Part shown: in pieces, positions 13,833 to 24,900 of the stretch
How positions within the stretch are numbered: position 1 is the first letter of the stretch
Layout of the letters: each line of letters begins with the position of its first letter
Notes under the pieces: model-generated
Database searches by the model: none
Told to the model about the DNA's origin: nothing
The model's input: only the letters and a program-made list of their open reading frames with translations
Origin: Erigeron canadensis
Taxonomy: Eukaryota; Streptophyta; Magnoliopsida; Asterales; Asteraceae
Direction: 5' to 3'
Assembly (NCBI RefSeq): GCF_010389155.1
Contig: NC_057762.1
Location: 37,322,055-37,386,054 of the forward strand
Length of the DNA: 64,000 nt
Translations under genes and position numbers: made by a program

Positions 13833-14473
13833 TGTTGATGCACGTTGATGTGACAACAGCAACTTAGATTTAATATGTTGTTTAGATTGAGACATTATGT
13901 TAATTTATGTCGTATCTATATATGTAATTGATAGATTATGGACTTTATGTTTTGGTAATGATCGATTACATGTTTTGGAGTTGTATATATATATATGTGT
14001 TATGTATGATGTTTGTTGTGTGATATACAAGTACAAACATAATATGTGTTAGGATTCCTTAAGATGAAACACTTAGGAATATAACCAAGTATTACATCTA
14101 ACGAAGATAAAGTATATCTTCGTTAGAGGCAAACGAAGATAAACTTCGTTTGGTACAAACGAAGATTAACTTCGTTAGATGGGCTGGCAGCTAAGTTCGT
14201 AAGAACAAAGCCCAGCAAGCCCAGTTCGACCTGAAATATATATATACGAACGAATACCCTAAGATATAAATCTTCGACATACAAGTACTCCAGACACCTA
14301 AGTTCGTTCTATAGCTTATAGAAACGAAGATAGCACAATACGGCTGATTATTTACTTGATAATTAGCGATATACCAGTTTACTAATCAAACTAGTTATCT
14401 CGTGAGGATTCCGCACTCACGACATAATCATAGACGATCTCGAGAGCGATCTATAGCTATCGAGGGACTTACA
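13833..14473 (+). repeat. 3' LTR
   Basis: 641 bp, near-identical to the 5' LTR, ends ACTTACA followed by the CATTT target duplication (14474-14478). Confidence 0.95.
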
Positions 14474-14478
14474 CATTT

Positions 14479-16145
14479 TAAGTTCTTTCTAAATCAATGT
14501 TTAGTTTCAAACATCAATGATATCATATAAAGAGACAGTTAATAAGTACTACATACAACACTCGCAATTAGAAATTGCATTGGATAAATATAGTATATCA
14601 AATATTAAAAAATGTAATATGTATTTAATTTAACAAAATATCAGTTAGATGAAAAATAAATATCTAATAATGTAAATTAACTATGAATTAAATAGCTAGT
14701 TATGAAAACTTATAATTTTATATTTAATTACTTTAATAAATGGTTATTGTGATCCTAATTCCATGTAACTGATTTTCTTTATAGTTATGTTTAATCGCCT
14801 AATAAAATTCAATTCTGCGTAGTAAAACAAATTGAAATGTTAAAAAGAGTTCCAAAATTCCTAATTAACCAAATTGCTCCACTTACAACGCTAATCATAA
14901 GCGACAATTTGTCGTGATAATATACACGGATATTAATCTGTCAAGATTCATTAACCAAATTGTAATGAGTTTAACACATTAATACATTATGAGCTATAAT
15001 TAATTTAGAGGAGCGAGCGAAACCTCGGAGGTAATATAAGAGCAAAGCGACACATAATTAAAGAAACACACTAGCAAGCTAGTTGGAAACAAATCTGAGA
15101 ATAACTTTATGGTTTCTCGGAAAAAATCTTGAGAACTTGTTTGTGTAATCATTATCTTTCCAAAGAAAAACACAATCAATGCAGGACAACTCTATTTATA
15201 CACGTGCAATATTGTCTTGTCTTTACTATTTTTTACAATTCATTTCAGTTTTTACTATTTATATTTGACTCGGCATGCTTCATGCAAAATGCAGTAGTCA
15301 GTGTCATCATCCATCATGGATTCCTATTTGTCAATAATATATTACAATTAATATAATTGTTTGAATTCCTCGAAAGAGCAAAACATTTTGTGAAATCAGA
15401 TGGAAATGTTTTAGATGTGCCATAAAAGCAAAATGATAAATCTTTCTAAATATTTGTTTAAAAATTCTTTTAAAATTATAAAATAACATGTATTATCTAT
15501 TAATTTTTTTTCTTAATCTTGTCTTCTAATTTTATCATATATTTTCATCTTAGGAGGATTTTAAGTCATTCTTTTAAAAAAATTAATCATGTGCCGCCAT
15601 AAAATAGTTATCATAAATTGTGCTTCCAAGTTCCCATAACAATCACATAATGCATTATTTTTCCGACATTCATTATTTGTCAAGAAACAATAGATACAAA
15701 AAATACTTGACTTTTTATAATTATGATTAAAGAGTAAATACTTTAATACTTTAACTAAACAAAACATGACATGATATCTTAAAATAAAAGACAAAATGCC
15801 ATTTTCAACTATTTTAGTTGAGGGGTAAGGATTTATATCTGACAAATATATAGAGTCGATCCAATCCTTGATATTGATGAATTAAGACGAATATCCACGC
15901 AACGTGATGGTGGTGGCACCGGCGTGTCAGTGGTGGAGGTGGTGACTTGTAGTGGCAACGGCGGCAAGTTTGATAGATAATTGATGTAAAATAATTCATG
16001 TGATTTAAGGTGTTAACCAAAGTAATTTAGTAGATAAAAGATGTATGTTATAAATGTTTTAAGAGATTCCAAAAATAAAATACCTAGTTTGTATTATAAG
16101 GGAGTATAGATATACGGTAGTTTAAGAGTAGGTTAGTTTTGTTGT
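14479..16145. other. Intergenic AT-rich DNA
   Basis: No gene or well-bounded repeat recognised. Short ORFs here are AT-rich and without family features. Confidence 0.5.
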
Positions 16146-16154
16146 TAAAAACAA

Positions 16155-17605
16155 GAGTTAATTGCATAAAACGTACACGTGGTTTACATAAATTCGTGGT
16201 TTACATCCCTTTAAGTTTTTTTTTGTGTTTTTCATCCTTGTCGCAAGAATTATTAGCAAATTAAGTCCCTTTCCTTAACGTCATTACTTTCTTGCCGTTA
16301 ACAGCTGCACGTACCCCACACGTGAGGGCTTTTTTGTCTTTTTCTTCCTCACAAAAACGTTTTATGCAACTTGGTGTGCAAACCACAGGGACGTTTTATG
16401 CAATTACTTCTTTATCTTTTTTTTTTTCATTTTTATACTTTTTTTAAAAAGATTATTATTTGTACATCTAACTAACTATAATTACATGTCTATGTTATTT
16501 AAAGATCTCGTATATTTCAATATCATATGAACTTTCATACCTCAATTAATAAGTGTACTTGGTATTTATGGCAACCATATAAAATGACACTTGTAAGTAT
16601 TTCTGGTTTTATTATTAAAAACAAGATTATTACATGTCAATTTAACTAACAATGATTAAATATTAATGTTATTAAAAGTTTCATATAATGTCGATGTCAT
16701 GTAATGAACTTTCACATCCCGGTTATTAGATGTACCCGACTAATCAAAAACTTATAAGTTGTCACATATCAATGTTTTAAATACCAGTAAATACCGGCCG
16801 GTCTTACCGGTACCTGAGGGTACTCCGGTATTTTAAGCCCGATATTTTTACGGTATTTTCACTAATCAATACCGACCGTTATTTCCGGTATTCTTGGTAT
16901 ATTTTGGTATTACCGTTCAGGTATTTTAAAAAAAAATTGAATTTTTTTTTAAAAAAAATTATGATACTTTAATTTTTTATATTTTTTTTTTGTTATTTGT
17001 GAACTTTAAAACTTATAGTTTGTTATGAAATACCTATTTGACATTATTTTTTAGTGGATTATAATTGTATTTTACTTATTTTTATTAAATTGTAACAAGT
17101 TTTGTAGGTTTTTTATACAAAAAATAAAATATATCAAAAATAGTCGTATCAACCGGTATTTCTGGTAATCTTTGAAAAAATTTTCACACCGGTATGAATA
17201 AAATAACTGAGATATGAAAGTTCATTATATGATATTAACATATACGAGATCTTTAAATAACATAGACATTTAGTTACGGTTAGTAACATCTACAAGTAAT
17301 AATCCTTTTAAAAAAGTATACAAATGAAAAGAAAAAAAAAAGATAAAAAAGTTATTTGCATAAAACGTCCATGTGGTTTGCACATCAAGTTGCATAAAAC
17401 GTCCATGTGAGTAAGAAAAAGACGAAAAAGCCCTCACATGTAAGGCACGTGCAACATGTTAAAGGATCGAAACTAATGGCGTTAAGGAAAATGACGTAAT
17501 TCACGAATATATCTTGTGACAGGGATGGAAAACACTAAAAACAACTTAGAGGGATATAAACTACGAATTTATGTAAATCACGGGGACGTTTTATGCAATT
17601 AACTC
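16155..17605. mobile_element. Mutator-like inverted-repeat element with 9-bp TSD
   Basis: TAAAAACAA is present at both 16146-16154 and 17606-17614. The element begins GAGTTAATTGCATAAAACGT and ends with the reverse complement of the same sequence. Terminal similarity extends over at least 60 bases, and the arms continue, with changes, for several hundred bases (for example the segment around 16440-16560 pairs with 17210-17330). A 9-bp duplication with long terminal inverted repeats is the hallmark of Mutator-like elements. No transposase is present, so this is a non-autonomous foldback-type copy. The ATTGCATAAAACGTCC motif occurs four times, twice per arm. Confidence 0.85.
16770..17190. mobile_element. 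CCGGTA-rich non-autonomous element nested in the Mutator-like element
   Basis: Left end AAATACCAGTAAATACCGG and right end (reverse) AGATTACCAGAAATACCGG are imperfect inverted repeats. Both enclose many CCGGTATT-type subterminal motifs around an A/T-rich core. It resembles the hAT-type element at 39682-40074 and lies between the two arms of the outer element. Confidence 0.45.
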
Positions 17606-17614
17606 TAAAAACAA

Positions 17615-17984
17615 TCTTTTATATAAATAAAACAAAATTGTTCTTAGAACGTTTTTTCATATGTGTCATGCTAACATTTTCTACTTAAGTTATTTTCCAC
17701 AAATTTATGATGTCATAATTAATTTTTCTTTATTTTCAAAAAACTATTTTTCATATTAGGCTCTACGTTATCTCTTTTGTTACATACTAATTTTGTAACC
17801 TTATTAATATGAAAAAATGAGTGATCGTATTCTAGCTCTTTATTTTTAATTCTATATATACCATTGATTTGTGGCAGTTAGTTTTACTTTTTTTTTTATC
17901 ACCTAATCAATTTCATGTATTAATGTTTATCTTTACAAATATATTGTTATTTCCACATCAAAAGTTATAATGTATCGACAACAA
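17615..17984. other. AT-rich spacer, nothing recognised
   Basis: No ORF, terminal repeat or Pol III box seen. Confidence 0.5.
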
Positions 17985-18150
17985 ATTACATACAATAACA
18001 ACAACGGTACCCAATCCGGCAAAAGTCGGTACCCAATCCGGCAAAAGCCAAGTTTTGGGGAAGTTAGAAATGTAGACAACCTTACACCTACACGAAGGTA
18101 GAGAGACTGCTTCCAGAAGGATCTCTGGCCAAAAAGAGGCAAAAAATTGA
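17985..18150 (-). mobile_element. SINE 3' portion (Au-SINE-like tail)
   Basis: On the minus strand it reads GGAAGCAGTCTCTCTACC, a GTAGGTGTAAGGTTGTCTACA block, two copies of CCGGATTGGGTACC and a GTTGTTGTTATTG end. That is the classic tail of Au-type plant SINEs. The tRNA-like head is not visible, so the copy is truncated or chimaeric. The GGAAGCAGTCTCTCTACC block is shared with the SINE at 51610-51850. Confidence 0.6.
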
Positions 18151-18289
18151 GAGGGTAAAAAGTTTGGTAACCATACATGTCGGTTGTGTCGTCTGACTAT
18201 ATTACAATTAAAGAAGAATAGCAGACACTGCATACACACTTTAGCGTAAAATGAACAATACATAGTAAAAAGAGCATTTAAACATATTA

Positions 18290-19960
18290 AACATCAACCT
18301 ACAAATGTAATAAACATGTTGATGTGTGAAAATCTAGTTAAATTAAAATCCTTATAAATACTTCGAATCGAATACCACACACAATCGGGCAGTGGACCCG
18401 TTCGTATGCACTATAGTTTAAAGGTAAGTAAAGGTTCGTTCCACGGAGACTAATAAGAGCTAGCGAGTTTTAAGTAATTTAGAAAGAGTTTGGTTTTTAA
18501 AGACACCATGTCATTTTGATTTTAAATTGAAAGTTAGTTGATTGAAAGAGTTAGAAATTCCGTAGAATTTATCGAAAAGAAAATTGTTTTAAATCAAATA
18601 GGATGAGAATATCATCTACTTCGACTCCATGATACACATTATTTAGGTTGCATATAATTTAAGAACCAATTCAAATATGTTGTTTTATAACCGAGAACTA
18701 AACAAAGACTCACCCCGTACCCATCAAGTTCGTTACTTTATTCAATTCCCTTAATTAACTAGTTCCATTACTAAGACCGGTATCCCAAGACGCCTTTCAT
18801 AACTTTCCTAGCCAACTAATTGTTTTGGTTAATTAGATAACAATTGTGTCTATTGATTGTACCCAACCATTAACCCGTTAACCCTTATTAACTATTAATT
18901 ACTTTCTACCGTACCCGTCATAGAAACAATTGCTTATAACCAAGCAATCAAAATAACTTCTACACAACCTAGTTACCACTGAGATCATGCAAAAACTATC
19001 CGCAATTAAGAGTTAAATAACAAAGAATTAATAAGCTAAGATTATGACACAACGTTAAATCAAATCAACTTGAATTCAAAAGATATATGCAACCATTATT
19101 CAATGTATCACTTCATCTCAGTGGATGACGAATTATTTAGCTACTCATAATCAAAAACAAAGCATAAAGAGTAAAAATCTAGAAGAACATATTGTATCAA
19201 TGTGTAGAAAACAAGTAAACGCTAAGAAAATCGACAACCGAATGCCTTGAAGCTCACGAACAACCCTTAGACCTTGATGGTCGAAAAAGCTGCTGAGAAT
19301 AGCCCCAAAGAACCCTAAAATCGACTGGAAGTGATTGTGTATCTAATGGGAGGGTTATGGTCTTGTATTTATAGAGTTTGTAAAAAGTCTTCACAAACCG
19401 ACCTACAGGTGCGACGCACCAAGCTTCAGGTGCGGCACACCTGGCCTTGTTTCCAAAAATAATCCTGCCCGATATGCGACGCACCACAGGGTTGGTGCGT
19501 CGCACCTCCCTGCTTTTCAACAACTTCCAAGTTTCTGATGAGAAAATGCTCCGCACCACTATACCAGGTGCGACGCACCTGCTCTGTTTTCAGCCAAAAC
19601 TTGTAGTTTTCATTCCGTCTTCACTCGTATGCGTCCACGAACCATCCTAGTGCATCTTCTAGTCCTCCGAAAGCTGTTTCTAACCATTTTACCTGTTCTA
19701 AGCCTGAAATTACTAACAATACCATCAAAGCATCGAATCTACATATAATTTGCACATAATTAAGCTTAAAACGACTTAGAAACGATATGGGAATATGCAT
19801 ATAAATGGACATATCACATGTCCATGTGCATACAACTAAGTAGGGATCCAACAATTACGAGCGATATGTGTAAGAACTCCCTTAAATCCCCTTATAGCAA
19901 GCCAAATAATCAAATAAGGTTGAACCAGACATACATAGAACTCTCCTAGATTACATACAT
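18290..19960. repeat. Non-coding dispersed-repeat-like block
   Basis: A 1.6-kb stretch of moderate base composition, distinct from the surrounding AT-rich spacer, without ORFs above about 100 codons. It has the look of the non-coding part of a large retroelement. No terminal repeats or TSD could be fixed, so its nature is unproven. Its right part carries a cluster of GGTGCGACGCACC-like palindromes. Confidence 0.35.
19408..19579. repeat. Cluster of GGTGCGACGCACC palindromic motifs
   Basis: Near-palindromes GGTGCG(A/T)CGCACC occur exactly at 19408-19420, 19494-19506 and 19567-19579. Variants are at 19429-19441 and 19475-19485, and a half-site (CCGCACC) lies at about 19551-19557. These are five or six copies in 170 bases of otherwise AT-rich DNA. 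Confidence 0.8.
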
Positions 19961-20449
19961 AATTCTATATATTTTTTTGTTTTAACTTTTTAATTATACG
20001 GCTCGAGCTGAAACCGAGTTGATTCTTTGGCTTACAACTTATTTAGAAATGACTTAAATACTCCGTATTCATGTGAATTGGCACTCTTATATGAATTGGC
20101 ACCGTCTACTATCAATAGTTATGTTGTCAACAAAAAATATTTAATTACGTTGTATCATACGGATATTATTCTAGTTGTGCTAACATTTATCTATTGTGAT
20201 AACTATAGGGATTGTTTAACATGTGCTATAAGGGTGGGGGGAGGGCTTCCCCACTCCTCCCCTTCCCTCCTCGATTTTTTTTTTCTCCTCTCCTCCCCTC
20301 CTCTTTTGCTAGGAGCACCTCGCCACCCCTCCCCTCCTCCCCACCCTTTTCTATTTAATTTAATTTCTATTTATTTTTTAAAACTAAAACATTTTATTTA
20401 TTTATTTAAAACTAATACAATATTAAATAAAACAACAAAATAAAACACC

Positions 20450-21327
20450 AAACTGTCGGGATTACTACCGTATCCTAACTGGCGAACTGCAGATGTGCAT
20501 CTCTGTAAAACCGAAAACCCCCATTTACCACGAGCGTCGATCCTCCTTTGAAAAAATGGAAAATTGTTTTCCAAATCTGAAGCTATCTTCACAAATAACC
20601 GTCTACTCATCCGAAACCGTTGTCTAAAAAAACCCTCATCAAATTTCGGTTCCTCGGCAAAGTAATCTCGAAATAGACGGTTGTGCGAGTCAATACGATC
20701 GTCTCTATGTGTATACTTTCTTGAAGAGGAGACAATATCATGGACATCTTGTTCAATCGCATAATGAGCCATTGTGAATAGATTAATATACCGTTCCGTT
20801 TCATCGGATGAACTTGAGTCTGATTGCATATTTGGGAGTGTTGGGCCGTTTTCCGAAAATATAGGATTGTTGAACATATCTTATGCTCATGCGATTTAGC
20901 TACCTCCATTTGGTATAGGATAAGCATTTGGTGTAAGGTGAGACCCCTCTTCTTTTTCTCCATCAAAGACATTTTTGGTTTGGAGGAGCACTTGGGTCTT
21001 GGGAAAAAACATAAGAAGATCTTTAAAGGCATTCTCTATGTGACGTGTTGGTGCTTATGACGAGCAAGAAACCGTAGAAGGTTCAATGACGAGACAATAA
21101 GGGTCGAAAAAGTGTTCCAAGAGATCAAGGCCACTAGTTACTTTTGGTTAAGAAATAGAATGAAGAAATGTACAGTTAGCTTAGAAGATTGAAATACGTT
21201 TAATATTATGTAGGTAATAAGGCTTTGTAATCATGGTTACCAGCACACTATGGGTGTGTTTGTTGTTTGATAAATGAATAAAAGTTACTTTTCAAAAAAA
21301 AATAGGATTGTTGAAGAGAGGGTTCAT
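20450..21327 (-). pseudogene. PIF/Harbinger transposase, N-terminal fragment, LINE-disrupted and C-terminally deleted
   Basis: The reading frame covers FRDYFAEEPKFDEGFF, RFRMSRRLFVKIASDLE and RCTSAVRQLGYG, the helical region preceding the nuclease domain in plant Harbinger transposases. It matches the transposase relic at 44232-45459. After residues near 20450 the frame runs into unrelated AT-rich sequence, and the DDE nuclease domain is absent. The original start codon appears to be at 21325-21327, now separated from the body by the LINE insertion at 20875-21301. The apparent ATG at 20877-20875 lies just inside the LINE junction. Confidence 0.85.
20875..21301 (+). mobile_element. 5'-truncated LINE (non-LTR retrotransposon) 3' end
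   Basis: Flanked by a perfect 14-bp target duplication, ATAGGATTGTTGAA, at 20861-20874 and 21302-21315, and ending in an A-run. The plus-strand frame reads the zf-RVT-type tail of plant LINE reverse transcriptases (HILCSCDLATSIWYRIS, then GILYVTCWCL and, after a stop, RARNRRRFND and FWLRNRMKK). Only about 410 bases survive. Twin flanks plus poly(A) show target-primed insertion into the Harbinger transposase gene. Confidence 0.9.
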
Positions 21328-21671
21328 GATTATTGTTTGATAAATAATATATGTATATATGATATATGTTTGTGTGTGATTTGTGTAAGTATGAAAGTAA
21401 ATAAAAAATAAATAAAAATGAGTTTGCTGTGTGAATGAAAAGGAAGAAAAAAAAAGAGAAATAGAAGATATAGAAGAAGAAGAGACCGTTGGTGAGTGGG
21501 CCCCTCTTTTTTTTAAAAAAAAATATTTTTAAGCATGTAATGGTCGAATTCATAGACAAGAGAACCGGTACAGTGGTGCCCAAACTCCTCCCCTCCACAC
21601 CAGTACCGGAGGGTCGGCGCGGTGTGTTATCCGGTTCCAGTCCCTTCCCCTCACGACTCCGTCCACCCTAA

Positions 21672-21921
21672 GACACATAAAATGTAACCAATGTAACGAA
21701 TTTCCTTATTCAAAAATGAAAAAAAATTAACATTTCTTTTTTCTAATTAAAAGTCCCTTTCATTTAAAAAAAAAGAAAAATATTTAATGACTCAAGTATA
21801 CCTTAATTGTGTGTGTCCCTTGGCCCATACTAGATAATCCATAGATAATCCAATTATTATTACGGAGTATTATTATATCATAATATTATACAGTATATTT
21901 AGTTAGCTTACTCCTCAAATC
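21672..21921 (+). promoter_or_regulatory. Presumed promoter/5' UTR region of the MATE gene
   Basis: Only about 250 bases lie between the Harbinger element and the predicted start. The region is AT-rich and has TATATTTA near 21895. Too close to the ATG for a long leader, so the exact start is uncertain. Confidence 0.3.
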
Positions 21922-24900
21922 ATGAAGTCTCAAAAAAATTTTCCTCCCCTGCAATTCAAGGTTTCTTTGTTTTTGTTTTTTTTTTTTTTTTTTCTCCAAT
22001 TCCCTACGCAACCCACTCGATTCACCTTCAAATATATTCTTTTTTACTTAAAATATATGATGTTATCTTAGTATATGTTTATATATAAACTAAACCAGAT
22101 CGATATGTATCAAAAAGCTTGTGATTTCTGTGTCATTTTTATTCATTTATATCTTACTTGTGTTTGCAGAGCCCTGATTCTCATCCGGAGTCAAACAACA
22201 TGAAAACCTTTACCACCACACAGGTTTAATGTTAACCCCGTTTGTTTTCTCCCTATTATTTCTCAACCTGTTTGTAAAAATGAATGAATACAAAATACGT
22301 TTGTATTTTTTTACATTTTTAATTAGTACTGTATATGTTTATGTTGTCATTAATTAGATGCTAAAAACTAATATTCCATACAGGTGATGGAAGAACTAAA
22401 GGAACTACTATCCATGGTGATTCCAATAACCGCGATGAACTGTCTAGTGTATTGTCGTGCAGTTGTTTCCGTACTTTTCTTAGGCAGGCTTGGCAGTCTG
22501 GAGCTAGCCGGTGGTTCGTTATCTTTAGGATTCACGAACATCACCGGCTACTCGGTTCTAGTCGGACTAGCATCCGGCCTAGAACCAGTATGCAGCCAAG
22601 CCTACGGAAGCAACAACAATAACAAATGGGAGTTATTGTCAGCATCCTTACTACGGATGATACTTATACTACTAATAGCAATAATCCCAATAAGTATGTT
22701 ATGGATAAACCTTGGCCCAATAATGATACTAATGGGCCAAGACGCGGCCATTACATCAATGGCCGCGACGTATTGTCTGTACTCCCTGCCAGACCTCGTA
22801 ACGAACTGCCTGCTGCAGCCGTTACGGGTCTACCTAAGGTCGCAGGGAGTAACAAAGCCGATGATGTGGTGCAGCTTAATAGCTGTAGCATTCCACGTCC
22901 CGGCGAACTATATCCTGGTGAACAGACTAGGATACGGCGTCGCGGGGGTCGCAATGGCATCGGTAGTGACAAACATGAATATGATGGGGTTGATGATGGG
23001 GTACGTTTGGGTGTATGGGAAATGGAGATGGAGATGGAAATGGACGGATGGGATTGGAATGGGGAAGCTGTTTGGGTTGAGTGTGACGAGTTGTGTGGGA
23101 ATATGTCTGGAATGGTGGTGGTATGAGATAGTGACGGTGATGGCTGGGTACTTGGGGAATCCACGGCTGGCGGTGGCAGGGACAGGGATATTGATACAGA
23201 CAACTAGTCTGATGTACACTGTTCCCATGGCTTTGGCTGGCTGTGTCTCTGCCCGAGTATGTTTCTCTTCTCTTCTCTTCTTTCCTTTTCTTCCTTTTCA
23301 GAATCTTTCGAGTCTGCCTCATTATTTACTTGTATTATGCTTTCCGAATAACTCACTACACTATACATTTTAGTATAATTGGGGACTGACAACCATATAC
23401 AAAATGCAAAATATAAGTTTTATACGTTGTGTTATAATAAATATAAGACGGATATATGTAAATACGAAAATATTTTAGAAGGTACAAATTTATATTGTAG
23501 GTAAGCTAAGAGTTTAGCATGTAAATTAGCTTATTAAAAATAAATTGAGTAATTTTTTTTTTAATCATTTCCAAACTATTTTTTTATAACTATTTCTAAA
23601 ATGAATATAATTTTTATATAGTAGTAAAGATATAATAAATTGACTTTTCTTTGAGAAATATAATATTGTACAAGACATAATTAATTTGTTATTCACTTAC
23701 TTGTATTTGTTCTATAAATCAAACGTCATTAACGCTATACTTGAATTGAACATGATGTTTCGTCATCTTCAAATTCATTTATAGCCTTAAGCCCATGATA
23801 CGATCTATGAATGCTTTTATGAACATAAATGAAAACAACATACGGTATATAACGATGATTGAACGAAGATAAATAAACCTCACATCAAACGATATATGAA
23901 TGAAAACAGTAAGATTCTCTTTACTGAAAATCACCGTGCATCATGAAAATCATCGTGCATCAATTGCTTTGTGAATCTTCGCGTATCAATTTAATCATGA
24001 TCTAAGGGTTAAGATCTTGTCTTATTTGTTTTACTTTAATAATTATTTTACAATACCCAACCCATATATATATATATATATATCACAATGAATTGGTTGG
24101 TTTAGGATTCTGTAAAGTTGGAACAACAACTTTATACGTGAAGTTGGAAAAATCTTAACCATTAGATTAAAATCAAATGTCAAAATTCTAACTTCATATG
24201 TGGATCTTGGCCATTCATTTCAATCCAACGGCTAAGGATTGTCTATAGTTAATATCAACTTAAAAAATCATTATCCGAATTGGTTCTTAAATTTATTCAT
24301 CCACTTGTAATAGGACAAGTCAAACACTAAATAAGTTATAAACAGTAAAGCTTTTATTTTACTAAAAGATTTACTCCAATATTTAGTTCTTATAGAAGAT
24401 ATTGTTTATAAATCTAATTAATTATTGCATTCGTGTTCTACATGGTTAAAAACTGATAATTAACATTTCCCCAAGATTTATTAAACATTTACTTTCTTCA
24501 ACATTGATTGCGAATCTTAAACTTCCATTATTAGCAAGTTTTGTTTGTTTTCATGTTACTCTTTTACGTACTTTGTAGTCATTACTTTTGACTAGTGGTA
24601 CCAATTTCGAAATTGAGTGGCTTTGTGTAATGTTATTATTGTTATCTACACTTTGCACAAGATTAGGAGATCTCCGACGAGTGTTTTCTTTAGTCATTAA
24701 GTGTTGAGTGTATTAAACAATTAAATGCATAAATAATATATTAAGTAAAACATAGATAATTAACGGTTATTTTTATTTATTAAGTAAAAAAAGCATGAAA
24801 AATTTGAGGTAAAAAAATATTTACCTGTTATTCTCTCGGTACTAAAATAATTGTTCGTCTTATAATTTTAGTTTTGAAATAACTATCTAAGATGGGTAAT

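Larger units (their letters stand above)
6727..14473 (+). mobile_element. Young non-autonomous LTR retrotransposon carrying a gene-like ORF unit, no gag-pol
   Basis: Two long direct repeats that start TGTTGATGCACG and end GGGACTTACA bound the element. The flanking CATTT at 6722-6726 is repeated at 14474-14478 as a 5-bp target-site duplication. After the left LTR comes TGGTATCAGAGC (7372-7383), the usual primer-binding site for initiator-Met tRNA. Before the right LTR comes AAGGGGGAG (13822-13830), a polypurine tract. Between them I find no gag, protease, integrase or reverse-transcriptase domain. The interior instead has a 2.6-kb non-coding leader rich in ACGAA/TTCGT motifs and then a gene-like unit (TATA box 10001-10008, leader exon, leader intron, ORFs to 13782). 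It fits the description of a large retrotransposon derivative (LARD) that must be mobilised in trans. The superfamily (Copia or Gypsy) cannot be decided without pol. Confidence 0.92.
20232..21668 (-). mobile_element. Decayed PIF/Harbinger element 1
   Basis: Terminal inverted repeats begin GGGTGGGGGGAG on the left and GGGTGGACGGAG on the right (reverse strand). The flanking 3-bp duplication TAA lies at 20229-20231 and 21669-21671, the target size of PIF/Harbinger. The interior carries the N-terminal part of a Harbinger-type transposase on the minus strand, interrupted by a LINE fragment. The DDE nuclease part has been lost, so this copy cannot move itself. The right end lies about 250 bases upstream of the MATE gene's predicted start. 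Confidence 0.85.

Noticed and set aside
6727..14473. Calling the LTR element a Copia or Gypsy element
   Set aside because: PBS type and 5-bp TSD occur in both; no pol is present to decide.
20027..20443. 138-codon plus-strand ORF at the left end of Harbinger element 1
   Set aside because: Translates the C-rich terminal repeat (Pro/Ser/Leu runs); not a protein gene.
22626..23322. Several 100-166 codon ORFs on both strands over the MATE exon
   Set aside because: Overlap the well-supported MATE frame and show no domain; shadows of GC-richer exon sequence.
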